Of a stretch of DNA of 64,000 bases, positions 36,386-45,042 are shown piece by piece. The notes below the pieces were generated by a model that did no database searches, was not told the DNA's origin, and was given only the letters and a program-made list of their open reading frames with translations. This DNA comes from Prevotellaceae bacterium UBA2744. GTDB lineage: Bacteria > Bacteroidota > Bacteroidia > Bacteroidales > Bacteroidaceae. Position 1 is the stretch's first letter. Every line of letters starts with the position of its first letter. The stretch is from the NCBI GenBank assembly GCA_002353575.1, contig DEJQ01000018.1, forward strand, positions 25,498 to 89,497, read 5' to 3'. Made by a program: the position numbers and the translations under genes.

Positions 36386-36405
36386 GTCCTTGTTTCTTTT
36401 GCTCA

Positions 36406-36413
36406 CAAAAGTA
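36406..36413 (-). promoter_or_regulatory. -7 promoter element for the RAYT gene
   Basis: TACTTTTG on the minus strand, 21 bp upstream of the ATG at 36385. Its place decides the start codon. Confidence 0.55.
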
Positions 36414-36589
36414 CAAAAAAATCCCGACATCATTCATTCTCTGCTGCAAAAATCAACAATCTCTTTTCCATTCCCTCAATGTTCAAGATGCCATCCTTGT
36501 AAAAAAATAATTAAAAAATCATATTCAAGCCTACATGCCTACACTAAATTCGTATATATGCATATAAATAAGGAAGATAGGCAAAATTT

Positions 36590-36655
36590 AGCCTACACAA
36601 AGCCTACACAAAGCCTACATGATTCCTACACGAAACCTATACAAAACCTGCATTT
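36590..36655. repeat. 11-bp tandem array (AGCCTACACAA)
   Basis: Six adjacent 11-mers: two exact AGCCTACACAA, then AGCCTACATGA, TTCCTACACGA, AACCTATACAA and AACCTGCATTT. Inverted relatives lie at 36951-36960 (GGCTTTGTGT) and 37011-37020 (GTGTAGGCAT). There is no convincing gene in the surrounding 36414-37256. Confidence 0.7.
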
Positions 36656-36746
36656 TTTGTGTTTCTTCGTACAATTCTGTGCTCTATAGTTAACTGTAAT
36701 TAGCGATAATTCTTCTCCGTAAACAAATTTAGCTAAGAGAGATTTG

Positions 36747-36829
36747 AAATTCTCTAGAGAATTTTACTGTTCCTCCTCGATGCAGTAATTCCTGCTTAGC
36801 CTACAAAATTTAAATTCTCTAGAGAATTT
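36747..36829. repeat. Pair of perfect 18-bp palindromes
   Basis: AAATTCTCTAGAGAATTT occurs at 36747-36764 and again at 36812-36829, 65 bp apart, in non-coding DNA. These could be protein-binding sites or recombination sites. Confidence 0.7.
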
Positions 36830-37100
36830 GATTTCTGTCCTTCGAAGAAAAAGTTGTTAGAATGCATAATAGTTTTTGCTCGAACGCCTTTTAGGAGTAA
36901 TTCAGACCACTAAATTAAGAGAATCCGTGCCGTTTATCCATTTTTGTGTTGGCTTTGTGTATGCTTGAAAATGTATAATCCGCATAAAACCAGAGTATAA
37001 CGTTAAAATTGTGTAGGCATATAGGTTTATGGAAAGTTTTCAATAAAAATTTTCCCAGTAATGAAGTCTCAGATTGGATTTCGTATTAAAAGTATTCTAA

Positions 37101-37226
37101 CAGCTAACTGATAATCAGAGCTGAGGAACCAGGTCCTCCTCTCATCGGGGCGTTCATCATCGCATGCTACGCGACAGCAAGCCTTACAACAGGTAGCAAT
37201 GCTCCAGACAGCGAAGGACGCAGCCC
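37101..37226. ncRNA. Candidate structured RNA or regulatory block
   Basis: Several strong pairings occur in a row: CAGCT-AA-CTGAT / ATCAG-AGCTG (37101-37123), GAGGA / TCCTC (37123-37138), and a long nested helix of GGGGCGT (37147-37153) with ACGC-ag-CCC (37218-37226) enclosing GCATGCTAC (37162-37170) with GTAGC-a-ATGC (37193-37202). GC content rises against AT-rich surroundings. I could not assign it to a known RNA. Part of it faintly recalls the SRP RNA tip, but the GGAA loop is missing. Strand is unknown. Confidence 0.35.
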
Positions 37227-37234
37227 TGCAAATT

Positions 37235-37265
37235 GGGAAATAGATGAGAAACCCATTTATTTCCC
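37235..37265 (-). terminator. Hairpin at the end of comF
   Basis: GGGAAATAGATG pairs over 12 bp (one G-T) with CATTTATTTCCC around a 7-nt loop. It overlaps the comF stop codon. There is no clear T-run, so a terminator role is tentative. Confidence 0.5.
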
Positions 37266-37991
37266 CGCATAAGCTAAGGCAAGGATGCTGAAACGGATGG
37301 CGGTCGTGTCGCCTGCGTATGGAAGTGGTGTGCCTACGGCTTGCATGATTGCCGTAGCACAGGAGAGGGTAGTGGCGTTAGAAGTAACCACATCATCGAC
37401 GAGGAGGATGTGGTTGCCTTTCAGAAGGTCGGGCCGTACGCATTTGAATATGTTTTCCACGTTTTTCTTTCGTTCGAAGTGGAACATACGAGTCTGGCTT
37501 TTGTTGTTCACCATTCGTACTACGGCATCGGAATAAATAGGAATCTTGGTGACTGCCTGTATGCCACGGGCTATGTATTCGCTTTGGTTGTAGCCGCGTT
37601 TTCTTAGTCGGCTGTGGTGCAAGGGAATTGGTACGATGGCATCTATACCTTCAAAGAAGTCGGACGATTCGCTTATCTCCTCCGCCATAAGACGACCAAA
37701 GTACTCTCCGATAGCATGGTTCCTGCGATATTTCAGGTTCAAGACTACATCCTTGAATCCTTCTTTGTAGTACATAAAGGCACTGGCATGCTCAATCGGA
37801 ATCTTACCCCAATACATCTTCTCCATAACGTTCTCCTTGGTCTTGTGCAGTTCTGTACGTGGCAGGTCCATAAAGCACCTGATGCACAGATGATGTTCCG
37901 TCTCTGCCAGTACATCATCGCATACGGCACAGTAACGGGGAAAGAACAAGTCGAGAAGACGATTACACTGTAGCTTCAAACCGGAAAACAT
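37257..37991 (-). CDS. comF: ComF-family phosphoribosyltransferase-like protein
   Basis: 244 aa. N-terminal zinc-ribbon-like cysteines (YCAVCDDVL and HHLCIRC), the ComF segment AIVPIPLHHSRLRKRGYNQSEYIARG, and the PRPP-binding motif ILLVDDVVTSNATT. The family (ComFC) is needed for DNA uptake in naturally competent bacteria, and is present but of unclear role in many others. It is the last gene of the long leuB operon, 9 bp after rnr, and ends in a hairpin. Confidence 0.92.
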   Translation of the reverse strand: MFSGLKLQCNRLLDLFFPRYCAVCDDVLAETEHHLCIRCFMDLPRTELHKTKENVMEKMYWGKIPIEHASAFMYYKEGFKDVVLNLKYRRNHAIGEYFGRLMAEEISESSDFFEGIDAIVPIPLHHSRLRKRGYNQSEYIARGIQAVTKIPIYSDAVVRMVNNKSQTRMFHFERKKNVENIFKCVRPDLLKGNHILLVDDVVTSNATTLSCATAIMQAVGTPLPYAGDTTAIRFSILALAYAGK

Positions 37992-38000
37992 ACCGATGTG

Positions 38001-40415
38001 TTATTTCCTTTTCTTACTGCCTTTTTTCTTCTTCCCGCCTTGTTTGTTCTTCGGCTTTTTGCTTGGTTTGTTCGTGAAGTGTACGGGACGCGGGACTGAA
38101 GATTCTGCACCGTCGGGTGTGAGCTTACGGACAAATTCGTAGTCCAACTGCTTACGGAACAGGTTGGCTGCTGCTACCTTGATGCGGATAGGATCGCCAA
38201 GAGTGAATCTGTGATGAGATTGCCTGCCTATGAGTGTGTAGTTCGTCTCATCGTAGTCGAATCCTTCATTGCCCAGGTCCCGTACGGAGATAAGTCCCTC
38301 GCATTTGTTTTCATCTACCTCGGCATAAATGCCGAATTCGCTGACTCCGCTGATGTGGGCATCGAATTCCTCGCCCAACTTATCTGCCATGAACTCTACC
38401 TGCTTGTATTTTATGCTGGCACGCTCTGCCTGAGCTGCAAGCTGTTCCATGTCGGAACTGTGGGTGCAGAGTTCTTCGTAGTATTTCTGATTCACGTTTT
38501 TCTGCGGATCGTCTTCGTAGAGTGTGAGCAAGCGATGAACCATCAGGTCGGGGTAGCGGCGGATTGGACTGGTGAAGTGCGTGTAATAGTCGAAAGCAAG
38601 TCCGTAATGCCCGATGTTGAATGTAGAGTAGCGTGCCTTCTGCATAGCTCGAAGCGATACATTTTCTACGAGGTTTTCCCAACGCTCGCCCTTCACACTC
38701 TTCAACAAGCTGTTGAGACTCTTTGCCACTTCCACTTTGTTTCCCTGAGTGATGAGAACGTGTCCCAGGCGGCTTGCCATTACTGCAAGATTCTCCAGTT
38801 TCGTAGGGTCGGGCAGGTCATGAATACGATAGGGCAGTACCTTTGCCTTTGTTCCCTTCGGAACCTTTCCGATGCTTTCAGCCACGGTGCGGTTGGCAAG
38901 GAGCATGAATTCCTCGACCAGTTTGTTTGCGTCCTTAGCCCGTTTGAAATATACGCTGATTGGTTTTCCTTTCTCATCTATCTCGAATCGTACCTCCTCG
39001 CGGTCGAAGTTTATAGCTCCCTCTTTGAATCGCTGTTCACGAAGGCGACGTGCAAACCGGTTCAAGGTAATCAGTTCGTTGGCGAATGTTTCTGCATCGG
39101 GTTGAACGGTTCCGTCGCTACACAGACACTGCCCCTGCTCATTTACAGTTACTTCCTGAGCTACTATAGGCTCGGTCGGTTTCATCTCGCCTTTGCGTAT
39201 AGCTTCACATTCCGTAGCCTCTCCATGCGCTTCGAGTACGGCCTGCACTTCTTCGTAGGTGAATCGTCTGCGGCTTTTGATAATTGTATGACGAATACGC
39301 TTGTCGAGTATCACGCCATTTTCGTTCATGTCGAAAATGACGGAGAAGGTGAGTTTCTCTTCGTTTGGACGAAGTGAACAGATTCCGTTGCACAACTTTT
39401 CGGGCAGCATGGGTATTGTGCGGTCAACCAGGTAGATGCTGGTTGCACGCTTAAGCGCCTCCTGGTCGATTAATCCGTCCTTTACTACATAATGACTCAC
39501 ATCTGCAATGTGGACTCCGATTTCCCATACCTTGGAGTTTTCCGACATACTGTATTTCTTTGAGATGTCGCGGATGGAAATAGCATCGTCGAAGTCCTTG
39601 GCATCGCGCGGGTCGATGGTCATGGTGAGTATGTCGCGGAAGTCTTCACGCTTTGCAATCTCTGCTTTCGTGATTCCTGCGTCCATCAGTTCTGCTGCCT
39701 CTTCCACTTCCTTCGGATAACTGTATGGCAAACCGTACTCTGCAAGGATGGCATGCATCTCTGTCTCGTTGTCACCTTCCTTACCCAGTACTTGCACTAC
39801 CTCGCCAATGGGATTGCGTGAACTTGCAGGCCATTCTACGACCCTTACGACAACCTTGTCGCCATTGACTCCACCTCCCAGCATACGCTGGGGAATAAGT
39901 ATGTCCTGAGGCAGAATGCCCGTAGGATTCACGAGAAAGGCTATGTCGTGCTGAATCTGCAGAGTTCCTACAAAGGGCTTTTCCGAGCGCTGCAGAATTT
40001 CCACGACCTGTCCATGCATCTTAGTGCTTCCCCTGCGTTTTGCGTACATGCTTACGCGAACGCGGTCGCCTGGCAGTGCATGCATGGTGTCTTCATCATA
40101 TACGGCTATTCCTATGCCGTCATCAGTGTCAACGAAGTTCCTGCCTCCGCTTGTGCGGGTGAATGTTCCCTCTGCGGTGTGGGCTACCTTCTCTATGTAG
40201 TAGTCATCGTGGTCGTCCTGCATGATTATCCCATCCTCGACTAATGCGTTCAGCACATCTACACACATCATGCGAACGGGGTGGGATGAATACTTCAGTT
40301 GTTGGAATATGCGTTTCATCGAGAACTTAAACCCGGCGTTCTGTTCCAATAGTTCCAGTACCTGCTGGGTGAGTTCCCGCTTGTTTATGTTTGATTTTGT
40401 CAGTCCCTTTTTCAT
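38001..40415 (-). CDS. rnr: Ribonuclease R
   Basis: 804 aa, family length. Domains in order: N-terminal winged-helix/OB cold-shock regions, RNB catalytic core with the metal-binding Asp cluster in DPRDAKDFDDAIS and the segments YLVDRTIPMLPEKL and HFTSPIRRYPDL, then an S1 RNA-binding domain (GEEFDAHISGVSEFGIYAEV), then a very basic Lys-rich tail (KPKNKQGGKKKKGS). It is a processive 3'-5' exoribonuclease that degrades structured RNA. It sits 18 bp after the M13 peptidase gene in the leuB operon. Confidence 0.97.
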   Translation of the reverse strand: MKKGLTKSNINKRELTQQVLELLEQNAGFKFSMKRIFQQLKYSSHPVRMMCVDVLNALVEDGIIMQDDHDDYYIEKVAHTAEGTFTRTSGGRNFVDTDDGIGIAVYDEDTMHALPGDRVRVSMYAKRRGSTKMHGQVVEILQRSEKPFVGTLQIQHDIAFLVNPTGILPQDILIPQRMLGGGVNGDKVVVRVVEWPASSRNPIGEVVQVLGKEGDNETEMHAILAEYGLPYSYPKEVEEAAELMDAGITKAEIAKREDFRDILTMTIDPRDAKDFDDAISIRDISKKYSMSENSKVWEIGVHIADVSHYVVKDGLIDQEALKRATSIYLVDRTIPMLPEKLCNGICSLRPNEEKLTFSVIFDMNENGVILDKRIRHTIIKSRRRFTYEEVQAVLEAHGEATECEAIRKGEMKPTEPIVAQEVTVNEQGQCLCSDGTVQPDAETFANELITLNRFARRLREQRFKEGAINFDREEVRFEIDEKGKPISVYFKRAKDANKLVEEFMLLANRTVAESIGKVPKGTKAKVLPYRIHDLPDPTKLENLAVMASRLGHVLITQGNKVEVAKSLNSLLKSVKGERWENLVENVSLRAMQKARYSTFNIGHYGLAFDYYTHFTSPIRRYPDLMVHRLLTLYEDDPQKNVNQKYYEELCTHSSDMEQLAAQAERASIKYKQVEFMADKLGEEFDAHISGVSEFGIYAEVDENKCEGLISVRDLGNEGFDYDETNYTLIGRQSHHRFTLGDPIRIKVAAANLFRKQLDYEFVRKLTPDGAESSVPRPVHFTNKPSKKPKNKQGGKKKKGSKKRK

Positions 40416-40433
40416 GGTCTTCGATGTTTTTTG

Positions 40434-42458
40434 TTACCAAATCTTTACTCGTTTCTCCACAGGTACATAAAGTGGGTCGTCGGCTTTGATGTCGAATGCG
40501 TCGTACCATGCGTCGATAAGTGGCAGTGCACCGTTTACTCGCCATTCGCCCAGCGCATGCGGATCCATAGTGGTGCGATGGCGAATCTCTGCCTCTGTTA
40601 TGTTCTGGGCCCACACACCTGCATATGCAAGGAAGAAACGCTGCTCAGGTGTGAATCCCTCCTTTGTCTCCAACGGTTTCTTCTTCATCGCATTCTGAAA
40701 TGCTGCATAGGCAAACTTCAGACCTCCGTGGTCACCAAGGTTCTCGCCGCAGCAGAGGTCACCGTTTCCGTTAAGGTCGGGGAGGACTTTAATAGCCGAG
40801 AAGAAATCCTTTATGACCTGTGCTCTTTGCTTGTACTGTTCTGCATCCTCTGGTGTCCACCAGTCGCGGAAATTACCTTCCTTGTCGAATTGACGTCCTT
40901 GATCGTCGAAACCGTGTGACATCTCATGACCTATCACGACTCCGATGGCTCCGTAGTTGAAAGCATCGTCTGCCTGCATATCGAAGAAAGGATACTGAAG
41001 GATTCCTGCCGGGAAACAGATCTCGTTAGTCGTCGGATTATAGTATGCGTTCACTGTCTGGGGTGTCATGTGCCACTCAGTCGGGTCAACAGGTTTTTTC
41101 CATTTGCGTGCAACGTAATCATTGTGTGCCCAGATATGAATCTGCTTCATGTTCTCGTAGAGCGACTTCTTAGGGTCGATGTCGAGTGCGGAATAGTCGC
41201 GCCATTTGTCTGGGTAGCCTACTTTTATGGTGAACGCATCCAGTTTTTCGTGTGCAGCACGTTTTGTTTCCTGACTCATCCAGTCCTGAGCATCGATTCG
41301 TTCGCCAAGTGCCTTCTGCAGGTTGTGAATCATCTCAAGCATACGTTCTTTGTTGGCTGCAGGGAAATACTTCTCTACATACAGCTGTCCCACTGCCTCA
41401 CCCAGGATTCCGTTTACGGACGATACAGAACGCTGCCACCTTGGTTTTGGTTCTTTCGCGCCGGTCATCTTCCTGCCATAGAAGTCGAATACTTCAGCAT
41501 ATACCTCGTCGCCGAGCATATTGCCTGAACTGTTCAGTACCTGCCATTCGGTGAGGTCTTTCAGTGCCTGCAGGTCAGTATCGGCAATTACTTTAAGAGC
41601 TTCTTTTGTAGCTTCTGGCTGACCTACGTCGATGCTGTCGATATCAGTATAACCAAGGTTGGCAAAATATGTTTTCCAGTCAAATCCGGCGAAGTCGCGA
41701 ACGAAGTCGGCAAATGCCATTTTGTGGTAGTTCGATGCCGGGTCACGGCGTTCTACGTTACTCTTGCCTGCCTTAGCCATACGTGTTTCGATGGCAAGTA
41801 CGTTCTGCATCTTCTTCTCTGCTATCTCTTGCTTGTATCCTACCAGTTTCAGCATGTTCACGATATGCTGCTTGTAGGCGTCAAGTATATTGCGGTTAGC
41901 CTCGTCATCCTTCACATAGTAGTCTCTCTGAATGCTATAGCCTCCTTGAGAGATATGCAGCAGGTTCTGCTTCGAGTTCATCATGTCGGCTCCGACACCG
42001 CAGCCCCATAATTCTCCAAAGCTGATACCCGATGCATTCAGACGGTTCAGAAGGTCGAACCATTGTTCCTTGGTTTTTACTTTACTAATCATTTTAAGGT
42101 CTTTCAGCACAGGTTTTACTCCCTCCTTATTCATTCGCGTGGAGTCCATGCGAAGGGTGTAGAGGTCGCCTATCTTCTGTGCCAGAGTACCGCGTTCGTT
42201 CTTCTGCTTCGAGAATCCTTCTATAATCTCGCGTATGCGGCGGTCGTTTTCCTCATCAACGATATCGAACGAACCGAAACGTGCGTACTCTGGTTTGAGG
42301 GGATTAGCCTTTATCCAGCCTCCGCAAGCATAACGGTAAAAGTCGGTTCCGGGTTTTACTCCTCTGTCCATATTCTCCAATTTGAACCCTATTCCCTGGG
42401 CCGATGCATTGATTGACATTGCCATAGTGATAAGTTGTAAGATGTGTTTAATTTTCAT
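40434..42458 (-). CDS. M13 family (neprilysin/PepO-type) zinc metallopeptidase
   Basis: 674 aa. Signal peptide (ILQLITMAMSINASAQ), M13 N-terminal helical domain beginning DRGVKPGTDFYRYACGGWIKANP, and catalytic domain with zinc site HEMSH (in VVIGHEMSHGFDDQGRQFD) and third ligand Glu in ENLGDHGGLKFAY. NAYYNP and the C-terminal CxxW of eukaryotic members is reduced to V-K-I-W. It is predicted to be periplasmic or lipidless secreted and to cleave oligopeptides. The start overlaps the end of the U32 fusion gene by 11 bp. Confidence 0.95.
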   Translation of the reverse strand: MKIKHILQLITMAMSINASAQGIGFKLENMDRGVKPGTDFYRYACGGWIKANPLKPEYARFGSFDIVDEENDRRIREIIEGFSKQKNERGTLAQKIGDLYTLRMDSTRMNKEGVKPVLKDLKMISKVKTKEQWFDLLNRLNASGISFGELWGCGVGADMMNSKQNLLHISQGGYSIQRDYYVKDDEANRNILDAYKQHIVNMLKLVGYKQEIAEKKMQNVLAIETRMAKAGKSNVERRDPASNYHKMAFADFVRDFAGFDWKTYFANLGYTDIDSIDVGQPEATKEALKVIADTDLQALKDLTEWQVLNSSGNMLGDEVYAEVFDFYGRKMTGAKEPKPRWQRSVSSVNGILGEAVGQLYVEKYFPAANKERMLEMIHNLQKALGERIDAQDWMSQETKRAAHEKLDAFTIKVGYPDKWRDYSALDIDPKKSLYENMKQIHIWAHNDYVARKWKKPVDPTEWHMTPQTVNAYYNPTTNEICFPAGILQYPFFDMQADDAFNYGAIGVVIGHEMSHGFDDQGRQFDKEGNFRDWWTPEDAEQYKQRAQVIKDFFSAIKVLPDLNGNGDLCCGENLGDHGGLKFAYAAFQNAMKKKPLETKEGFTPEQRFFLAYAGVWAQNITEAEIRHRTTMDPHALGEWRVNGALPLIDAWYDAFDIKADDPLYVPVEKRVKIW

Positions 42459-45042
42459 TGTTTTGTTGTATTAAGTTCGTTTTAAATCTTTTGTATAAAA
42501 GTCTGAGGAATATCGGCGTAAACAGATACCCTATGTAAATGATGGTTGTCCAACTGATAATCAGATATACTATCATTCCTACTCCAAGCAGTTCAAAAAT
42601 GTAGATTGCTCCATCGAGTACGTCAAACTTATGATATACTTCATCGCATACAGCTATGAAGGTGATTATTAGCAACCATACCAACACCACAAGCGAAGCC
42701 ATGATCGGCGGCAGCATGAGTGGGTTGAGTGACGGGTGGAAGTAGTATTCCTGCCAGTATTCCGGTATGAAGTTTTGAATAGTGGCATACAAGACAGCCA
42801 TAGCTGCTATAAGTGCGAGGAACAGAGAAGGGTAGGGCGACTGCATCTGTTCCAGTTGTGTCAGCCGCAGTTGATTGGTCTTTCCGCGTTTTACGAAAAA
42901 TGCACAGAGCCCGATTACTGCTAATATCGACATCCATATCCCTCTTGAGCCGGACAGCGCATATAGAATCTCAGATATCGGGTCATCGGGAGAGGAATGT
43001 TTCAGCAATTCGCTTTCCGGTATCCAGCCCATAGTATATTGGTCATGTGCTACCTTGACCCACAGTGTGTCGATATGATTCGATACGGCTGCTACAGCTA
43101 CGAGTCCTCCTTCTTTTACATAGCATGTGTCTATGCTGACGTCACCTTCGCGCGGTACGAGCATGATAGAGTCTGCCTTCACCACGAAATTGAAGTTTAT
43201 CGTATAATGGTGTGTCAGGCGGAAAACCAGTGAGTCAATCTGCTGAGGGGTCATATTCAGAAGTACACTGTCGGGGTGGATACTCGTGGTATCTACTATG
43301 TTTACAATCGTATCTGCCGACTTGCTGTTTTCCCTAACACTGCCTCCGACACAACTCATGAGCATGAACAGAAGGGGCAACAGACATATCAAGCTGCGCA
43401 TTACTTTCATCAAGCAGTTCTTGCAGTCGAAGTCGAGGAAGAGTTTCTTGCCGTTTCCCAGTCTGAGAGCCAGCCGTCTCTGAGAATCAATATGTGACTT
43501 CAAGGTGGGCTGTTCTTTTTTGCATACACCTAACTGACGGCGAAGGCAATATTTCGTTATCATCAGTGGAGTCTCCCCGTCGTGAGTCTCCTCAAAGGGA
43601 CGTTCTGTCTCTATTGTCACAGGCTTATGTTCCTGTGTCAGTCTGGGGTACGTTTCCTTGCGTTTATCATTCATCAGTTCTACGAGAGTCCTGCGGCATT
43701 GTGTTATTTGTTTTGCGGGTACGAAGAAACAGTCTTCAAAGTGAATGTTTATTTCTTTTGCCTCATAGATGCTATCCCCCAGTTTCGCTAAGTTTGTCCT
43801 TATGTTTTCATGCTGCGGTGTATGTGCTTCTGCGACTGTCCACTCACAACTGACTGCGTTCCCTCTCTCGTCGCTCATCGCAATATGGGTTTTAAATACA
43901 TCTATTACAACGCTTATGTGGCGCTCGGCTGTTGGACGTGCAAGCATCTTCTCCCATTCTACATCCTTATTCCTGAAATACTTCACTCCCTTCCTTGGTT
44001 GCCAGCTGGCAGCATTGTTCAGTTGCATACCTCTGAGTTCTCCGTCTGCAATATAACAGATACCGTCACCGTTATGGAGAATACTGTCAGAGTCGAGTGG
44101 TTCTCCCATCGATTTGGGAGTGTAGATGTTTGCATCCGGTTTTGATACGTTGGTGACAAAGCCTCGATTAAAACTCTTAAGTACGTTGGGAGTGAAACTG
44201 TAGCGCACCTTTCCTTCCGATGCTCTGCAGTATTTGTCAGGAGCTTGAGCAATAATCTTGTCAAGTGCAAGAGAATAAGCTGACGTGGTGTTTTTTACGT
44301 AGTCTGCCCCCTTGAGTCTGCCTTCAATCTTGAACGAAGTCGCTCCAGCCTCTATCAGTCTGTCAAGATTCTGCAGCTGGCAGTTGTCTTTTAGCGACAG
44401 CAGGTGTTTCTTCTCTATGAGTACCTCGTCTGATTCCGCATCGACCAAATCCAACTCCATACGGCACACCTGGGCACATTCGCCACGGTTTGCACTTCTG
44501 CCGAATAACCACTCGCTTACATTGCAACGTCCGCTCAGACCTACACAAAGTGCTCCGTGAACAAAGACCTCAAGGCTTACTTGCGGAACGGCATTATGTA
44601 TCGAGGAAATTTCGTCGGTTGTCAGTTCACGTGCGAGCACTACCTGACGAAATCCCAGTTCCTCCAGCCTTTTTACTTTCTCGACGGTGCGGTTATCCAT
44701 CTGCGTGGATGCATGCAGTGGAATGGGTGGCAGGTTGAGACTCAGCAGTTTCATATCCTGCACGATGAGTGCGTCGCATCCGGCTTCGTACAACTTCCAG
44801 CAGAGGGCTTCTGCCTTCTGTCGCTCTTCATCGTAAATTATGGTGTTTACAGTAACATAAACCTTAGCTCCGTACTGGTGTGCGAAGTCGGTCAGTCGGG
44901 CTATGTCCTCTACAGAATTACCTGCAGCGGCTCTGGCTCCAAACTCCTCAGCGCCAATATACACTGCGTCAGCCCCGTGCTTAATAGCCTCGATGCCGAT
45001 GTCAGCAGTCTTTGCAGGCGAGAGAAGTTCAAGCGTTATCAT
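42448..45042 (-). CDS. U32 family peptidase fused in frame to a lipoprotein-like membrane protein
   Basis: 864 aa in one frame. Residues 1 to about 544 are a complete U32 protein (LLSPAKTADIGIEAIKHGADAVYIG, LHASTQMDN, VFVHGALCVGLSGRC, NRGECAQVCR, FKIEGRLKGADYV). They end in a Cys-rich tail (DFDCKNCL), where the family normally stops; the cysteines match the iron-sulfur ligands of RlhA/TrhP-like RNA-hydroxylation enzymes. From Met545 (ATG at 43410; second ATG at 43401) a fresh lipoprotein signal begins (SLICLLPLLFMLMSC), then a soluble beta-rich segment and four or so membrane helices with a basic C-terminus. This is either a true fusion or two genes in the same frame whose separating stop has been lost. 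The gene overlaps both neighbours by a few bases. Confidence 0.85.
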   Translation of the reverse strand: MITLELLSPAKTADIGIEAIKHGADAVYIGAEEFGARAAAGNSVEDIARLTDFAHQYGAKVYVTVNTIIYDEERQKAEALCWKLYEAGCDALIVQDMKLLSLNLPPIPLHASTQMDNRTVEKVKRLEELGFRQVVLARELTTDEISSIHNAVPQVSLEVFVHGALCVGLSGRCNVSEWLFGRSANRGECAQVCRMELDLVDAESDEVLIEKKHLLSLKDNCQLQNLDRLIEAGATSFKIEGRLKGADYVKNTTSAYSLALDKIIAQAPDKYCRASEGKVRYSFTPNVLKSFNRGFVTNVSKPDANIYTPKSMGEPLDSDSILHNGDGICYIADGELRGMQLNNAASWQPRKGVKYFRNKDVEWEKMLARPTAERHISVVIDVFKTHIAMSDERGNAVSCEWTVAEAHTPQHENIRTNLAKLGDSIYEAKEINIHFEDCFFVPAKQITQCRRTLVELMNDKRKETYPRLTQEHKPVTIETERPFEETHDGETPLMITKYCLRRQLGVCKKEQPTLKSHIDSQRRLALRLGNGKKLFLDFDCKNCLMKVMRSLICLLPLLFMLMSCVGGSVRENSKSADTIVNIVDTTSIHPDSVLLNMTPQQIDSLVFRLTHHYTINFNFVVKADSIMLVPREGDVSIDTCYVKEGGLVAVAAVSNHIDTLWVKVAHDQYTMGWIPESELLKHSSPDDPISEILYALSGSRGIWMSILAVIGLCAFFVKRGKTNQLRLTQLEQMQSPYPSLFLALIAAMAVLYATIQNFIPEYWQEYYFHPSLNPLMLPPIMASLVVLVWLLIITFIAVCDEVYHKFDVLDGAIYIFELLGVGMIVYLIISWTTIIYIGYLFTPIFLRLLYKRFKTNLIQQNNEN

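Noticed and set aside
36384..36689. 101-codon plus-strand frame across the 11-bp array
   Set aside because: The repeated YTKP-type residues arise from the DNA repeat, and there is no start signal or homology.
36414..37100. Replication origin with iterons
   Set aside because: Only one poor DnaA-box-like sequence (near 36932) was seen and no dnaA or replication gene is near.
37180..37230. Signal recognition particle RNA
   Set aside because: A stretch resembles CAG...GAAGGA.GCAGCC, but the GGAA tip and the outer helix of SRP RNA cannot be formed.
38211..39377. 388-codon plus-strand frame opposite rnr
   Set aside because: The opposite strand is unmistakable RNase R with conserved catalytic motifs.
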